From positions 62,001 through 126,000 of the forward strand of contig JAUILA010000009.1 in assembly GCA_030432655.1 (NCBI GenBank): a DNA stretch of 64,000 nt, read 5' to 3'. The notes beneath the pieces were generated by a model. That model did not search any database. It was not told the DNA's origin and saw only the letters and a list, made by a program, of their open reading frames with translations. Shown here piece by piece: positions 26,048 to 34,395 of the stretch; the first letter of the stretch is position 1, and each line of letters begins with the position of its first letter. Origin of the DNA: Bacteroidia bacterium. Its GTDB lineage: Bacteria > Bacteroidota > Bacteroidia > Cytophagales > Cyclobacteriaceae. A program made the translations under genes and the position numbers.

Positions 26048-28675
26048 TCATTCTTCACGAATCGTATCAACCGGATTTGTCTGGGCAGCAATATACGACT
26101 GGATGCCGGTGGTCAGAAGTGCCACGGCCATGGAAATGACCCCGGCCAGAACGAACAACCACCATGGCATCTCCACCTTATAGGTAAAATCTTCCAGCCA
26201 TCCGTTCATAAGTTTCCATGCCACAGGCCAGGCAATGACATTGGCGATTACCACCAACAGCAGGAAATTACGGCTAAGTAACCCGACAATACTGGGGGCC
26301 GAAGCACCCATCACTTTCCGGATCCCAATCTCCCGGATCCGGGTATTCGTCGTGTAGGTCACCAGTCCGACCAATCCGAGAAACGCAATAAAAATCGCCA
26401 GCATGGAGAAATAAGCAATCATGGTCCCGGCTTTTTCTTCCGACTGATATAGCTGATCTAACCGGGAATCAAGGAAAAAGGGTACAAAAGGCTTATCCGG
26501 CTCGAATTGCCGCCAGGTATTCTCCATCGACTCCATGGCAGACGTGAGGTCGCTGCTGCTGATCCTGACCGCCACATAGGCCAGGAACCCGTCGGCAAAT
26601 CCAATAAACAATGGCCGGATCTCATTCCGGAGACTCATGAAGTTAAAATCCTGCACAAGGCCGATAATGGGTTTTGGTCCCCTGTTCCATCCCACCTGGC
26701 GTCCCTCCCAGTCATTTCCCTGGAGAATTTCCAGCATACTTTCATTGACCAGGAAACTCTGACGGTCGGCTTCATTCTCCTTATTAAAATCCCTGCCTTC
26801 CAGTACAGACAGGTCGAATGTCCGGACAAAGTCATGATCGGTGAATATGCCAGGGATATTCTGCGCTTCATCATATCCTTCCAGGCCAAAGGGTCTCACC
26901 GGGACGTCTTCACCGATGATATCCGAAACCGCAGATGCTGAAAGGATTCCGGGACCGGTGGCCAGTTGCTCCTTGAATGCCTCCGGATTATCCTTGATTG
27001 AGGTGCCGCGAATGGGGATCATGACAATCTCTTCGGTTTGCATGCCCAGTGATCTGGACGACAAATATTCATGCTGATGAAATACCACAAAGGCTGAAAT
27101 CAGCAGTATTATCGAAATGGCGAACTGGAAAACAACCAGGGATCTCCGGAAAAAACTTCCTCCGGAGGCAGAAGATGCCCTTCCCGATTTAAGTATGGAG
27201 GCAGGCTGGAAACCAGATAGCAGAATGGCCGGGTAAAACCCTGCGAATAAGCCAAAAAGAATGGTCATGCCAATGGCAATTAATATAAACTGTGGGGTGA
27301 TCAAGGCATCTACGTTCAGTTCATTGCCGATAAGCCCTTCAAACCATCCCAGGGATAAGGCGACCAGACCGGAGGCAAGGATAAGGCTGATCATACACAG
27401 GAGAATGGATTCTCCGAAAAACTGCATGACCAGGTTTTTGCGTGAAGACCCCATGACCTTCCGGAGAGCCACTTCCTTGGAACGCTGGACTGCCATTGCC
27501 GTAGACAGGTTGATGAAATTGATACCTGCGATCAGAAGAATAAAGAGGGCGATGCAGCCTGCAATATAAACAGAAGATCGGCTGCGATGTGGTTCCAGTT
27601 CCTGGTAGAGGTCTGTGGAAAAATGAATATCTGCCAGCGGCTGGATATTAAACAGGATCATGTCCCGCAGCTGGTCCGGCAGGTGCTCCTGTCCGAAATC
27701 CGTAAGCATGCCGCGGAATTGATCCGCCTCATATCTCTCCGGAAGCCGGATATAGGTATGTACCGGGTTCCAGTACCAGCCCTCCCAGTTCCAGTTATTC
27801 CCGGTAGCCTGGAATATGTCGCCGATATTCAGCAGGGGAACCAGGAAATCATAATGGAAATGACTGTTGGCCGGCGCATCCTCAGCAATGCCTGTGACCG
27901 TTAAAGGCAGTTTATTCTCCAGCCAGATCACTTTTCCGTACGGATCCTCCTCGCCGAAATATCTTTTCGCGGCTGACCTGGAAAGGACGACTGATTGCGG
28001 ATTGACCAGTGCCGTTTCAGGATCTCCCGTCAGCAGGTTAAAGCTGAAAAGGTCGAAGAAGGTGGTGTCTACGAAGAACAATCCTTTTTCATAAAAGCGC
28101 TTTTCCTCCTCCCGTAGCACCATTAATGGCTCTTTCTGCCACGCCTGGTACATACGGGTGACCTTGGCGTCTGGGAATTCCGAGGCCAGGGTAGGTCCGA
28201 CTGACCAGGACACCGCAGCTGAATTCTCCACGATATTCCCTTCCTTGTCCACCACCTTCTCCGTTACGCGATAAATCTGCTCGTGACCGTCGTGGAATGT
28301 ATCATAGCTGAATTCATTCAGGACAAACAAAAGGATCAGGAGCGAACACGCCATGCCGACCGTCAGTCCAAGGATATTGACGCCGCTGTAGAGCTTTTTC
28401 TTTCTGAGATTTCTGAGAGCGATGGTGAAATAATTCCGAATCATAATGGTTTGGTTGTTGGATGGATAGCTGTTGCGCTCGCCGGTAATGACGTAGAGCT
28501 TAATGGATTTGATGACCTCTGTAATGAATAACAGCCTGGCTTTCCAGGCTGGCATTTGCCTTCGCCGGTGAAAATAGGCCTCCTGGAGATCCCCGAGGAT
28601 CTCGTCCAGGTAATCCTCATGACAGAATAATGTCAGGAAGGATATCGCCCATTTCGGCGGACCGGCTGAATGCAT
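26048..28675 (-). CDS. FtsX/MacB-type ABC permease with N-terminal prefix domain (module 2)
   Basis: An 875-residue permease with the same plan as module 1: a cytoplasmic prefix (PPKWAISFLTLFCHEDYLDEILGDLQEAYFHRR), a conserved hinge (ALRNLRKKKLYSGVNILGL), then two PCD/FtsX repeats (SKEVALRKVMGSS; EIGIRKVMGAS). ATG 28675 begins one base after the padR stop; the longer frame (to 28720) would overlap padR and is less likely. No ATPase gene is nearby. It ends back to back with yceI (TGA|TCA). Confidence 0.9.
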   Translation of the reverse strand: MHSAGPPKWAISFLTLFCHEDYLDEILGDLQEAYFHRRRQMPAWKARLLFITEVIKSIKLYVITGERNSYPSNNQTIMIRNYFTIALRNLRKKKLYSGVNILGLTVGMACSLLILLFVLNEFSYDTFHDGHEQIYRVTEKVVDKEGNIVENSAAVSWSVGPTLASEFPDAKVTRMYQAWQKEPLMVLREEEKRFYEKGLFFVDTTFFDLFSFNLLTGDPETALVNPQSVVLSRSAAKRYFGEEDPYGKVIWLENKLPLTVTGIAEDAPANSHFHYDFLVPLLNIGDIFQATGNNWNWEGWYWNPVHTYIRLPERYEADQFRGMLTDFGQEHLPDQLRDMILFNIQPLADIHFSTDLYQELEPHRSRSSVYIAGCIALFILLIAGINFINLSTAMAVQRSKEVALRKVMGSSRKNLVMQFFGESILLCMISLILASGLVALSLGWFEGLIGNELNVDALITPQFILIAIGMTILFGLFAGFYPAILLSGFQPASILKSGRASSASGGSFFRRSLVVFQFAISIILLISAFVVFHQHEYLSSRSLGMQTEEIVMIPIRGTSIKDNPEAFKEQLATGPGILSASAVSDIIGEDVPVRPFGLEGYDEAQNIPGIFTDHDFVRTFDLSVLEGRDFNKENEADRQSFLVNESMLEILQGNDWEGRQVGWNRGPKPIIGLVQDFNFMSLRNEIRPLFIGFADGFLAYVAVRISSSDLTSAMESMENTWRQFEPDKPFVPFFLDSRLDQLYQSEEKAGTMIAYFSMLAIFIAFLGLVGLVTYTTNTRIREIGIRKVMGASAPSIVGLLSRNFLLLVVIANVIAWPVAWKLMNGWLEDFTYKVEMPWWLFVLAGVISMAVALLTTGIQSYIAAQTNPVDTIREE

Positions 28676-28676
28676 C

Positions 28677-29003
28677 TTATTGTAAATTAAGGTTTGGTGC
28701 CTGTGACCAGAGATTCTCACGCTGCTCCTGGATCTGTTTCAGGACTTCGTACCCGCCAGGGGTGATAGAATACAAACGCTTCTTCTTTCCGCCGCGGACG
28801 CTGGTAGCGGCGCCAAGGCTGGAATTGACCAGTTTCTTCGCCTCGAGCCGTTTTAAAACGGTATGGATTGCCGGAATGGATATGGATTTACCGGTAGACT
28901 TCTCGTACTGCTCGGCAACAGAGACCCCATAGGCTTCTTCCTCCTGCATGACCAGCACCAACAACAGAACGATCTCCTCCAGGTTTCCCAGTTGAACGGA
29001 CAT
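28677..29003 (-). CDS. PadR family repressor (module 2)
   Basis: A 108-residue minimal PadR: LGNLEEIVLLLVLVMQEEEAYGVSVAEQYEKSTG, SIPAIHTVLKRLEAKKLV and the wing RGGKKKRLYSITPGGYEVL. I start at MSVQLGN (29003); the frame extends to 29087 but those residues overlap the upstream dyad and resemble no PadR N-terminus. One base separates its stop from the permease ATG. Confidence 0.92.
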   Translation of the reverse strand: MSVQLGNLEEIVLLLVLVMQEEEAYGVSVAEQYEKSTGKSISIPAIHTVLKRLEAKKLVNSSLGAATSVRGGKKKRLYSITPGGYEVLKQIQEQRENLWSQAPNLNLQ

Positions 29004-29010
29004 AATACAG

Positions 29011-29033
29011 ACAATTATTAAATTAACTTTTGT
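29011..29033 (-). promoter_or_regulatory. 23-bp dyad upstream of padR (module 2)
   Basis: The pattern ACAA-N3-TTAA-T-TTAA-N3-TTGT is a fully symmetric interrupted palindrome starting 8 nt before the padR start codon (minus strand). It is a plausible PadR autoregulatory operator. It differs from the elements of the other two modules, implying separate specificities. It is AT-rich, so chance is not excluded. Confidence 0.42.
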
Positions 29034-29172
29034 ATAAAAAACGAAAGGATTGGAGAAAGGTTGTCTTAAATGGCCTGAATTTTTCATTCGGTCTTTTAAC
29101 CGCTTAACCTAATTCGATTACTTCAAAAAGCAATTTGAATTATATTCCTGATTACTTCTAATTGAGACTACC

Positions 29173-29364
29173 ATGGGATTATTCTGGAACCTAATTCAGC
29201 AGGGCCAGCTGGGCCGCCACGAAACCAAAGTCACCACCCTTGAAGGAAGGGTAGCCTACCTGGAAAGGGAATTGCAAAGAACTCAGGATTTACTGGTCAA
29301 AACCCTCAAAGTGCTGGAAGAAGTCAGCGGAAAGGATTACGACGGGGATGGTAAGATCGGCTGA
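29173..29364 (+). CDS. 63-aa coiled-coil protein with C-terminal Ca-loop-like tail
   Basis: A short soluble protein. Residues about 15-52 have heptad spacing of hydrophobics (VTTLEGRVAYLERELQRTQDLLVKTL), predicting a coiled coil. It ends in KDYDGDGKIG, which matches the first part of an EF-hand/dockerin calcium loop (DxDGDG). I do not recognise the family. The coding case rests on a good ATG, a coherent heptad pattern and a clean stop. It stands alone between padR module 2 (divergent) and padR module 3. Confidence 0.65.
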   Translation: MGLFWNLIQQGQLGRHETKVTTLEGRVAYLERELQRTQDLLVKTLKVLEEVSGKDYDGDGKIG

Positions 29365-29448
29365 TCAGCACGTAATCCGCTGATTTCAGGATAAATATCC
29401 GCCGCTCACCCCGATTGGGGGAAATTCCCGCGCATCATCCGCAACTTT

Positions 29449-29484
29449 TTGGAAACTGCTTCGTATTTTTACCTAAGTTTCCAA
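29449..29484 (+). promoter_or_regulatory. Inverted repeat TTGGAAACT-N18-AGTTTCCAA upstream of padR (module 3)
   Basis: Two exact 9-bp arms (29449-29457, 29476-29484) flank an AT-rich spacer and end 14 nt before the PadR start codon. This is the position expected of an autoregulatory operator overlapping the promoter. Nine perfect pairs make chance less likely than for the AT-rich dyads. Confidence 0.55.
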
Positions 29485-29498
29485 TGTATTAAAGAATT

Positions 29499-29837
29499 AT
29501 GCATAGTCCTGAGCTGGTCAAGGGTACACTCCAGACCATTATTTTAAAACTTCTGGCAGACAACGGCCGGATGTACGGATATGAAATCACCCAAAAGGTC
29601 CGTGATTTATCCGATGGCAAACTGGTCGTTACGGAAGGAGCCCTGTATCCCACACTGCACAGGCTGGAAGCGGAAAACCTGTTAATTACTGAAAAGGAAC
29701 ACATTGGCAAGCGGGTAAGAAAGTATTATCGCCTTACAGAAACGGGTAAATCATCCGTCACAGAGAGGATCGGTGAATTTGAGAATTTCGTCAAAACCAT
29801 GTTTACCATCCTGAACCTGAATCCAGGAATGATTTGA
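29499..29837 (+). CDS. PadR family repressor (module 3)
   Basis: A 112-residue PadR: LVKGTLQTIILKLLADNGRMYGYEITQKV, VTEGALYPTLHRLEAENLL and wing GKRVRKYYRLTETGK. It is more like canonical PadR-s1 proteins than the other two (has EGALYPTLHRLE). Its TGA overlaps the TTG start of the permease gene in a TTGA quartet, so translation is coupled. Confidence 0.94.
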   Translation: MHSPELVKGTLQTIILKLLADNGRMYGYEITQKVRDLSDGKLVVTEGALYPTLHRLEAENLLITEKEHIGKRVRKYYRLTETGKSSVTERIGEFENFVKTMFTILNLNPGMI

Positions 29838-32521
29838 AGCTTGACAGCGATCATATTGCCTATATCGAACGCGACATAGCTTACCGGGGCATTGTGGATG
29901 ATGACCTGGGCGAAGAACTGGTCGACCATATTTGCGAGATGGTGGATCAGAAGATGCTGCGCGGCATGCGGTTTATCGAAGCGTATGACGAAGCAATCGC
30001 TGATTTCGGGAACACCCACATGTTGCAGCATCTGCAAATCGAAAAAGTCAAAACAAGATACAACAACACAAAAATCATGGTCAAAAATTATTTCAAAATC
30101 GCGATGCGGAACCTGGCCAAGCACCGGTTCTATTCATTTATTAACATAGCCGGATTAAGTATTGGGGTGGCCTGCAGTATTATGATCATCCTGTACGTCA
30201 TCAATGAAAAGAGCTATGATTCGTTTCATGAAGATGGCGATCGGATGTACCGCCTCACCCAGCAGGGACAGTTCGGAGAAAATGAATTTAATTTCCCGGT
30301 CAGCCCCGCGCCTATGGGCCCCACCATGATCATTGATATTCCGGAAGTGGAAGATGCCGTGCGCATGCGCGGACAGGGTACTTATATTGTCCGTAATGCC
30401 GATAAGGATGAGTCGTTCAAGGAAAGCGGACTGATCTATGCTGACCCCAATTTCTTTGAATTCTTCACTTTTCCATTGGTCGAGGGCGATAAGAAAACAG
30501 CACTTGAAAGCGCCAGTGATATTGCCATCAGTGAAACAGTCGCGCAACGGTACTTTAACAACGAGTCCCCCATCGGAAAACGCCTTATCCTTGACGGGGA
30601 TGAAGAATACCTGGTGAAAGCGGTATTTGAAGATATGCCATCCCATTCTCACATACAGCTGGATTTCATCATGTCCATGGAAGGTCTCGGTGAAGCAGAT
30701 AATGTCATGTGGGTCAGTAATAATTTTTATACCTACGTCAAGCTCCGCCCCGATGCCAACCTGGAAGAGGTAAAACAGAAGGTACAAGACATGAAAGTGG
30801 GGTATATGAAGCCTCAGATTGAGCAATTTACCGGAACATCCTACGATGACTTTCTGCAGCAGGGAAATTTCATTACTACCAACTGGCAACCAATGGATGA
30901 GATTTATCTCACTTCTGCATTCACCTTTGACCTGAGCGTCATGGGAAATGAAGAATATGTTAACCTGTTCATGGTGATTGCCCTTTTCATTATTGTACTT
31001 GCCTGTATCAATTTCATGAATCTCTCTACGGCACGCTCCACCACCAGGGCCAAGGAAGTAGGAGTTCGGAAAGTACTCGGATCGCTTCGCGCACACCTGA
31101 TCCGCCAATTCCTGATGGAATCCATCCTGATGAGCGTAGTGGCCTTCATGCTGGGTATTGTTATTGTTACCCTCACCCTGCCATTGTTCAATGATCTGGC
31201 CGGTAAAAGCCTTGAGATTCCCTGGGGACCCGCATTTGCCGGAATAATGTTGCTCGCCGCTATGATCATAGGTATCCTGGCCGGACTTTACCCGGCGCTC
31301 TTCCTGAGCTCCTTCCGCCCGGTGAATATCCTGAAAGGAAGGCTGGGTATTTCAGGTCACGGCGGAGTTCGGAATGCCCTGGTGGTCTTTCAGTTCTTTA
31401 TCAGTATTATCCTGATAACCGGAACGATTGCGATTAACCGGCAGCTCAATTTTATTCAGAACAAAAAGATAGGATTCGAAAAAGACCAGGTGATCCTTGT
31501 ACAGGATACCTACATGCTGGGTGATCAGCGGGAGTCATTCAAAAAGGAAGTCGAACAAATGTCCACGGTGGAATCGGCCTCCTACAGCGGGTTTATTCCT
31601 GTTTCAGGCTATAATCGGTCGGACAATACATTCTGGCGGGAAGGGCTGCAGCCCACGGAGGACAACCTGGTTAGCATGCAGCGATGGGTAGTGGATGAGG
31701 ATTATATTTCAGCACTCAAACTGAACCTGATTTACGGCAGAAATTTCGAAGAGGACCGTGCCTCCGACAGCAGCGCCGTAATCCTAAATGAAACTGCATA
31801 CAGACGTTATGGATTTACCGAAGGGGAGGAAAACTGGATAGCCACCTATGCTTATGATCCGAACAGCGGCTCCACATTGCCGGATGTGATTGAAAAGCGT
31901 AAAGTAATCGGGGTTATTGAAGATTTCCATTTTGAATTCATGAAGGAGAATATTACTCCTCTTGGCCTGTTGCTTGGAAATTCTTCAGGTACGATGGCCG
32001 TCAGGGTTTCCACTGATGACTTTGAGAATAATGTTGATCTGATCAGACAAACCTGGGAGAATGTAGCCAATGGTCTTCCTTTTAATTATTCATTTTTGGA
32101 TGAAGCCTTTGGAAATATGTACAGGGCCGAGAATCAACTAGCCGAAATTCTTACCCTTTTTGCTGCGCTGGCAATCTTTATCGGATGTCTTGGACTGTTT
32201 GGCCTGGCTTCATACATGGCAGAGAGACGCACCAAGGAAATTGGTATCCGGAAAGTCATGGGAGCCTCTGTAAACAGTATTGTCATGCTGCTTTCCCAGC
32301 ATTTCTCAAAGCTGTTACTTATTTCCTTCCTGCTGGCCACACCGCTGGCCTGGTGGGCGATATCCAAATGGCTGGAAGGGTATAACTACCATATCGACCT
32401 GGGAATTGGCATCTTCCTGATCGCCGGCCTGGTGGCATTCCTGATCGCAGGTGCTACCGTCGCCTATCAATCGATCAGAGCGGCTATTTCCAACCCGGTG
32501 AAATCACTGAGGAATGAGTAA
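29834..32521 (+). CDS. FtsX/MacB-type ABC permease with HAAS-like prefix (module 3)
   Basis: An 895-residue permease starting at TTG 29834 inside the padR stop (TTGA). The first about 75 residues (EELVDHICEMVDQKM, EAYDEAIADFGN, LQHLQIEK) resemble the HAAS/DUF1700-type helical domain found in many PadR-linked membrane proteins, unlike the prefix of modules 1 and 2. Then follow the shared hinge (AMRNLAKHRFYSFINIAGL), first PCD, FtsX core (AKEVGVRKVLGS), second PCD and second core (EIGIRKVMGAS). ATG 30077 (MVKNYFK) would delete the prefix and is less likely, because the upstream frame is conserved in style and coupled. There is no ATPase gene. Confidence 0.9.
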   Translation: MKLDSDHIAYIERDIAYRGIVDDDLGEELVDHICEMVDQKMLRGMRFIEAYDEAIADFGNTHMLQHLQIEKVKTRYNNTKIMVKNYFKIAMRNLAKHRFYSFINIAGLSIGVACSIMIILYVINEKSYDSFHEDGDRMYRLTQQGQFGENEFNFPVSPAPMGPTMIIDIPEVEDAVRMRGQGTYIVRNADKDESFKESGLIYADPNFFEFFTFPLVEGDKKTALESASDIAISETVAQRYFNNESPIGKRLILDGDEEYLVKAVFEDMPSHSHIQLDFIMSMEGLGEADNVMWVSNNFYTYVKLRPDANLEEVKQKVQDMKVGYMKPQIEQFTGTSYDDFLQQGNFITTNWQPMDEIYLTSAFTFDLSVMGNEEYVNLFMVIALFIIVLACINFMNLSTARSTTRAKEVGVRKVLGSLRAHLIRQFLMESILMSVVAFMLGIVIVTLTLPLFNDLAGKSLEIPWGPAFAGIMLLAAMIIGILAGLYPALFLSSFRPVNILKGRLGISGHGGVRNALVVFQFFISIILITGTIAINRQLNFIQNKKIGFEKDQVILVQDTYMLGDQRESFKKEVEQMSTVESASYSGFIPVSGYNRSDNTFWREGLQPTEDNLVSMQRWVVDEDYISALKLNLIYGRNFEEDRASDSSAVILNETAYRRYGFTEGEENWIATYAYDPNSGSTLPDVIEKRKVIGVIEDFHFEFMKENITPLGLLLGNSSGTMAVRVSTDDFENNVDLIRQTWENVANGLPFNYSFLDEAFGNMYRAENQLAEILTLFAALAIFIGCLGLFGLASYMAERRTKEIGIRKVMGASVNSIVMLLSQHFSKLLLISFLLATPLAWWAISKWLEGYNYHIDLGIGIFLIAGLVAFLIAGATVAYQSIRAAISNPVKSLRNE

Positions 32522-32582
32522 GTAACGTGATAATCCGGCTACTTCCGAATCACAAGGTATTATGCCATTAGAATACGGGATA

Positions 32583-32618
32583 CTGAATCGGGACCGGCTC
32601 AAAGCCGGTCCTGTTCAG
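32583..32618. repeat. GC-rich hairpin, REP-like
   Basis: GGACCGGCT (32591-32599) and AGCCGGTCC (32603-32611) pair perfectly round CAA, and the outer CTGAA/TTCAG arms (32583-32587, 32614-32618) extend the stem. There is no T-run on either side, so it is not a standard intrinsic terminator. It lies between convergent genes. A dispersed palindromic (REP-type) element is the favoured reading. Confidence 0.55.
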
Positions 32619-32631
32619 GATGACGAGTCCC

Positions 32632-34197
32632 TTACAACTTAATTTTTTCAGGCCATTCAACCCGCGGACTGCGGTAATAATCAATATCCAGGTCATCCCA
32701 GATCTTTCCATGTTCAGACAACCGCTGCTTATAATCCTCCCAGCTGCGCTTTTCCGCCGGCGTCCAGGAAATCTCAGCGTAACCAGGAAGTCTTGGAAAC
32801 AACAGGTATTCTGCCTCGTCCAGATCTGAAATTGTTTCAGACCACAAAGGTGCTTCAATACCCAGGATATTCTCCCGCCTGATTTCCGGCGCCAGTTTAT
32901 CCGCAGACCATATGTACGCAGAATCTACAGGAATATAAGCTGCCCAGTGCAAACCAAATTGAGAAGCAGTGTCATACTGCATATCAAGGTAGGCCTTGTA
33001 GGCCGGTGACATGAGCAACCTGGCACCCTGCTCAATCGCTTTACCGGCATTCTCCTGGTCTGCCCAGAATTGCGCAATATTTCCTTCCAGCAAAGTTCCG
33101 TTGGCAATCTCGTCCCAGCCTATGGAGATTTTACCATGGTCACGAACAATTTCCTGAACCCGATTAACAAACGGAATGTAGTCCTCCATCGGTGTTACAT
33201 GCGACTCATCGCCACCGATATGAAAATACGGACCGGGGGTCATCTCCACGATCTCACCCACCACATCATCGATGAATTCATATGTAATCTCCTTATCGGT
33301 ACACAGGGTGCTGAAACCTACCTCTGTTCCCGTGTACAATTCGCGCGCTTTGCCGTCACAATTCAACTCAGGATAAGAGGCAAGCGCCGCATTCGTATGT
33401 CCGGGCATATCAATTTCCGGCACAATCGTCACATATCGTTCGCTCGCATACGCCACGAGATCCTTGTATTCCTCCTGGGTGTAAAATCCGCCCGGGCCGC
33501 CACCAACTTCCGTACTGCCTCCTATCTCCGTTAGCTTGGGCCAGCTCTTAATTTCAATCCGCCATCCCTGGTCATCAGCCAGATGCAGGTGAAGGTAATT
33601 GTATTTATAGAAGGACATGTAATCAATAAGCTTTTTGACTTCTTCCGTTGTAAAGAAATGACGGGCCACATCCAGCATACTTCCCCGGTATTCATATTCC
33701 GGATTGTCCCGGATCTCTCCGGTAGGGACGTAGGTATATTTTTCATCTGCAATGATCAGTTGGCGCAGGGTTTGTACAGCGTAAAACAATCCGGCCGGAT
33801 TCCCTGCAGAAATTAGCAGCTGATCTTCGGAGATTTTCATGGTATATCCCTCGGCACCCTCGTTTTCAGTTCCGGTCAGCTCGAGTACTATCCCCATTTC
33901 CTCACTATTGGTTGTCAGCACAATTTCCGGTTCAGCATTCACATGCCCGCTCAATGCCTGCTGAAGTGTTTGAGCAATTGCCTGAACTTCCTCATCATCA
34001 TGGATCGTATATATCCGGGTTTCGCTATCCAGAAAAAATCCGCCACCGGTTGCCGTCATCGTCGCTGGTAATGGAATAACAGCCATTGTTGATAAATCAG
34101 ATGGTTCGTCCAGCTGAGGTTTAGGCTCACCACACCCAGCCAGGAATAAAGCGGTCAGAAGTATAAAAATACCTGTCCGGTTATTTGTTGTTTGCAT
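32632..34197 (-). CDS. Beta-N-acetylhexosaminidase, GH20, lipoprotein
   Basis: A 521-residue exported enzyme with lipoprotein signal LFLAGC (Cys 22). A GH20b domain (about 40-160) precedes the catalytic TIM barrel, which carries RGSMLDVARHF, LHLHLADDQGWR, PEIDMPGH and the catalytic pair HIGGDE (Asp 330, Glu 331). It removes terminal GlcNAc/GalNAc from chitin fragments or glycans by substrate-assisted catalysis. Length and motifs are complete. It is monocistronic and converges with permease module 3. Confidence 0.96.
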   Translation of the reverse strand: MQTTNNRTGIFILLTALFLAGCGEPKPQLDEPSDLSTMAVIPLPATMTATGGGFFLDSETRIYTIHDDEEVQAIAQTLQQALSGHVNAEPEIVLTTNSEEMGIVLELTGTENEGAEGYTMKISEDQLLISAGNPAGLFYAVQTLRQLIIADEKYTYVPTGEIRDNPEYEYRGSMLDVARHFFTTEEVKKLIDYMSFYKYNYLHLHLADDQGWRIEIKSWPKLTEIGGSTEVGGGPGGFYTQEEYKDLVAYASERYVTIVPEIDMPGHTNAALASYPELNCDGKARELYTGTEVGFSTLCTDKEITYEFIDDVVGEIVEMTPGPYFHIGGDESHVTPMEDYIPFVNRVQEIVRDHGKISIGWDEIANGTLLEGNIAQFWADQENAGKAIEQGARLLMSPAYKAYLDMQYDTASQFGLHWAAYIPVDSAYIWSADKLAPEIRRENILGIEAPLWSETISDLDEAEYLLFPRLPGYAEISWTPAEKRSWEDYKQRLSEHGKIWDDLDIDYYRSPRVEWPEKIKL

Positions 34198-34395
34198 AGA
34201 ATTTAAAGGTTATTGTTCTGCACTCAAGTTATAAAAAATGCGGGTGGATTCCATTATATCCTGTACAGACGGCTAAATGTTCATAGTAATTGGCACGGCA
34301 GGTTTTCTGCGGTCTATGGGGCATTAACCAACAGAATTATATTATTTTGAGGCAGTTTCAGGCAATTATTTCCAAAAACATTCAATTAGCGTGTT

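Noticed and set aside
30155-31108. 317-codon minus-strand frame within permease module 3
   Set aside because: Antisense to a well-supported permease; no signal peptide, domain or coherent hydrophobic pattern.
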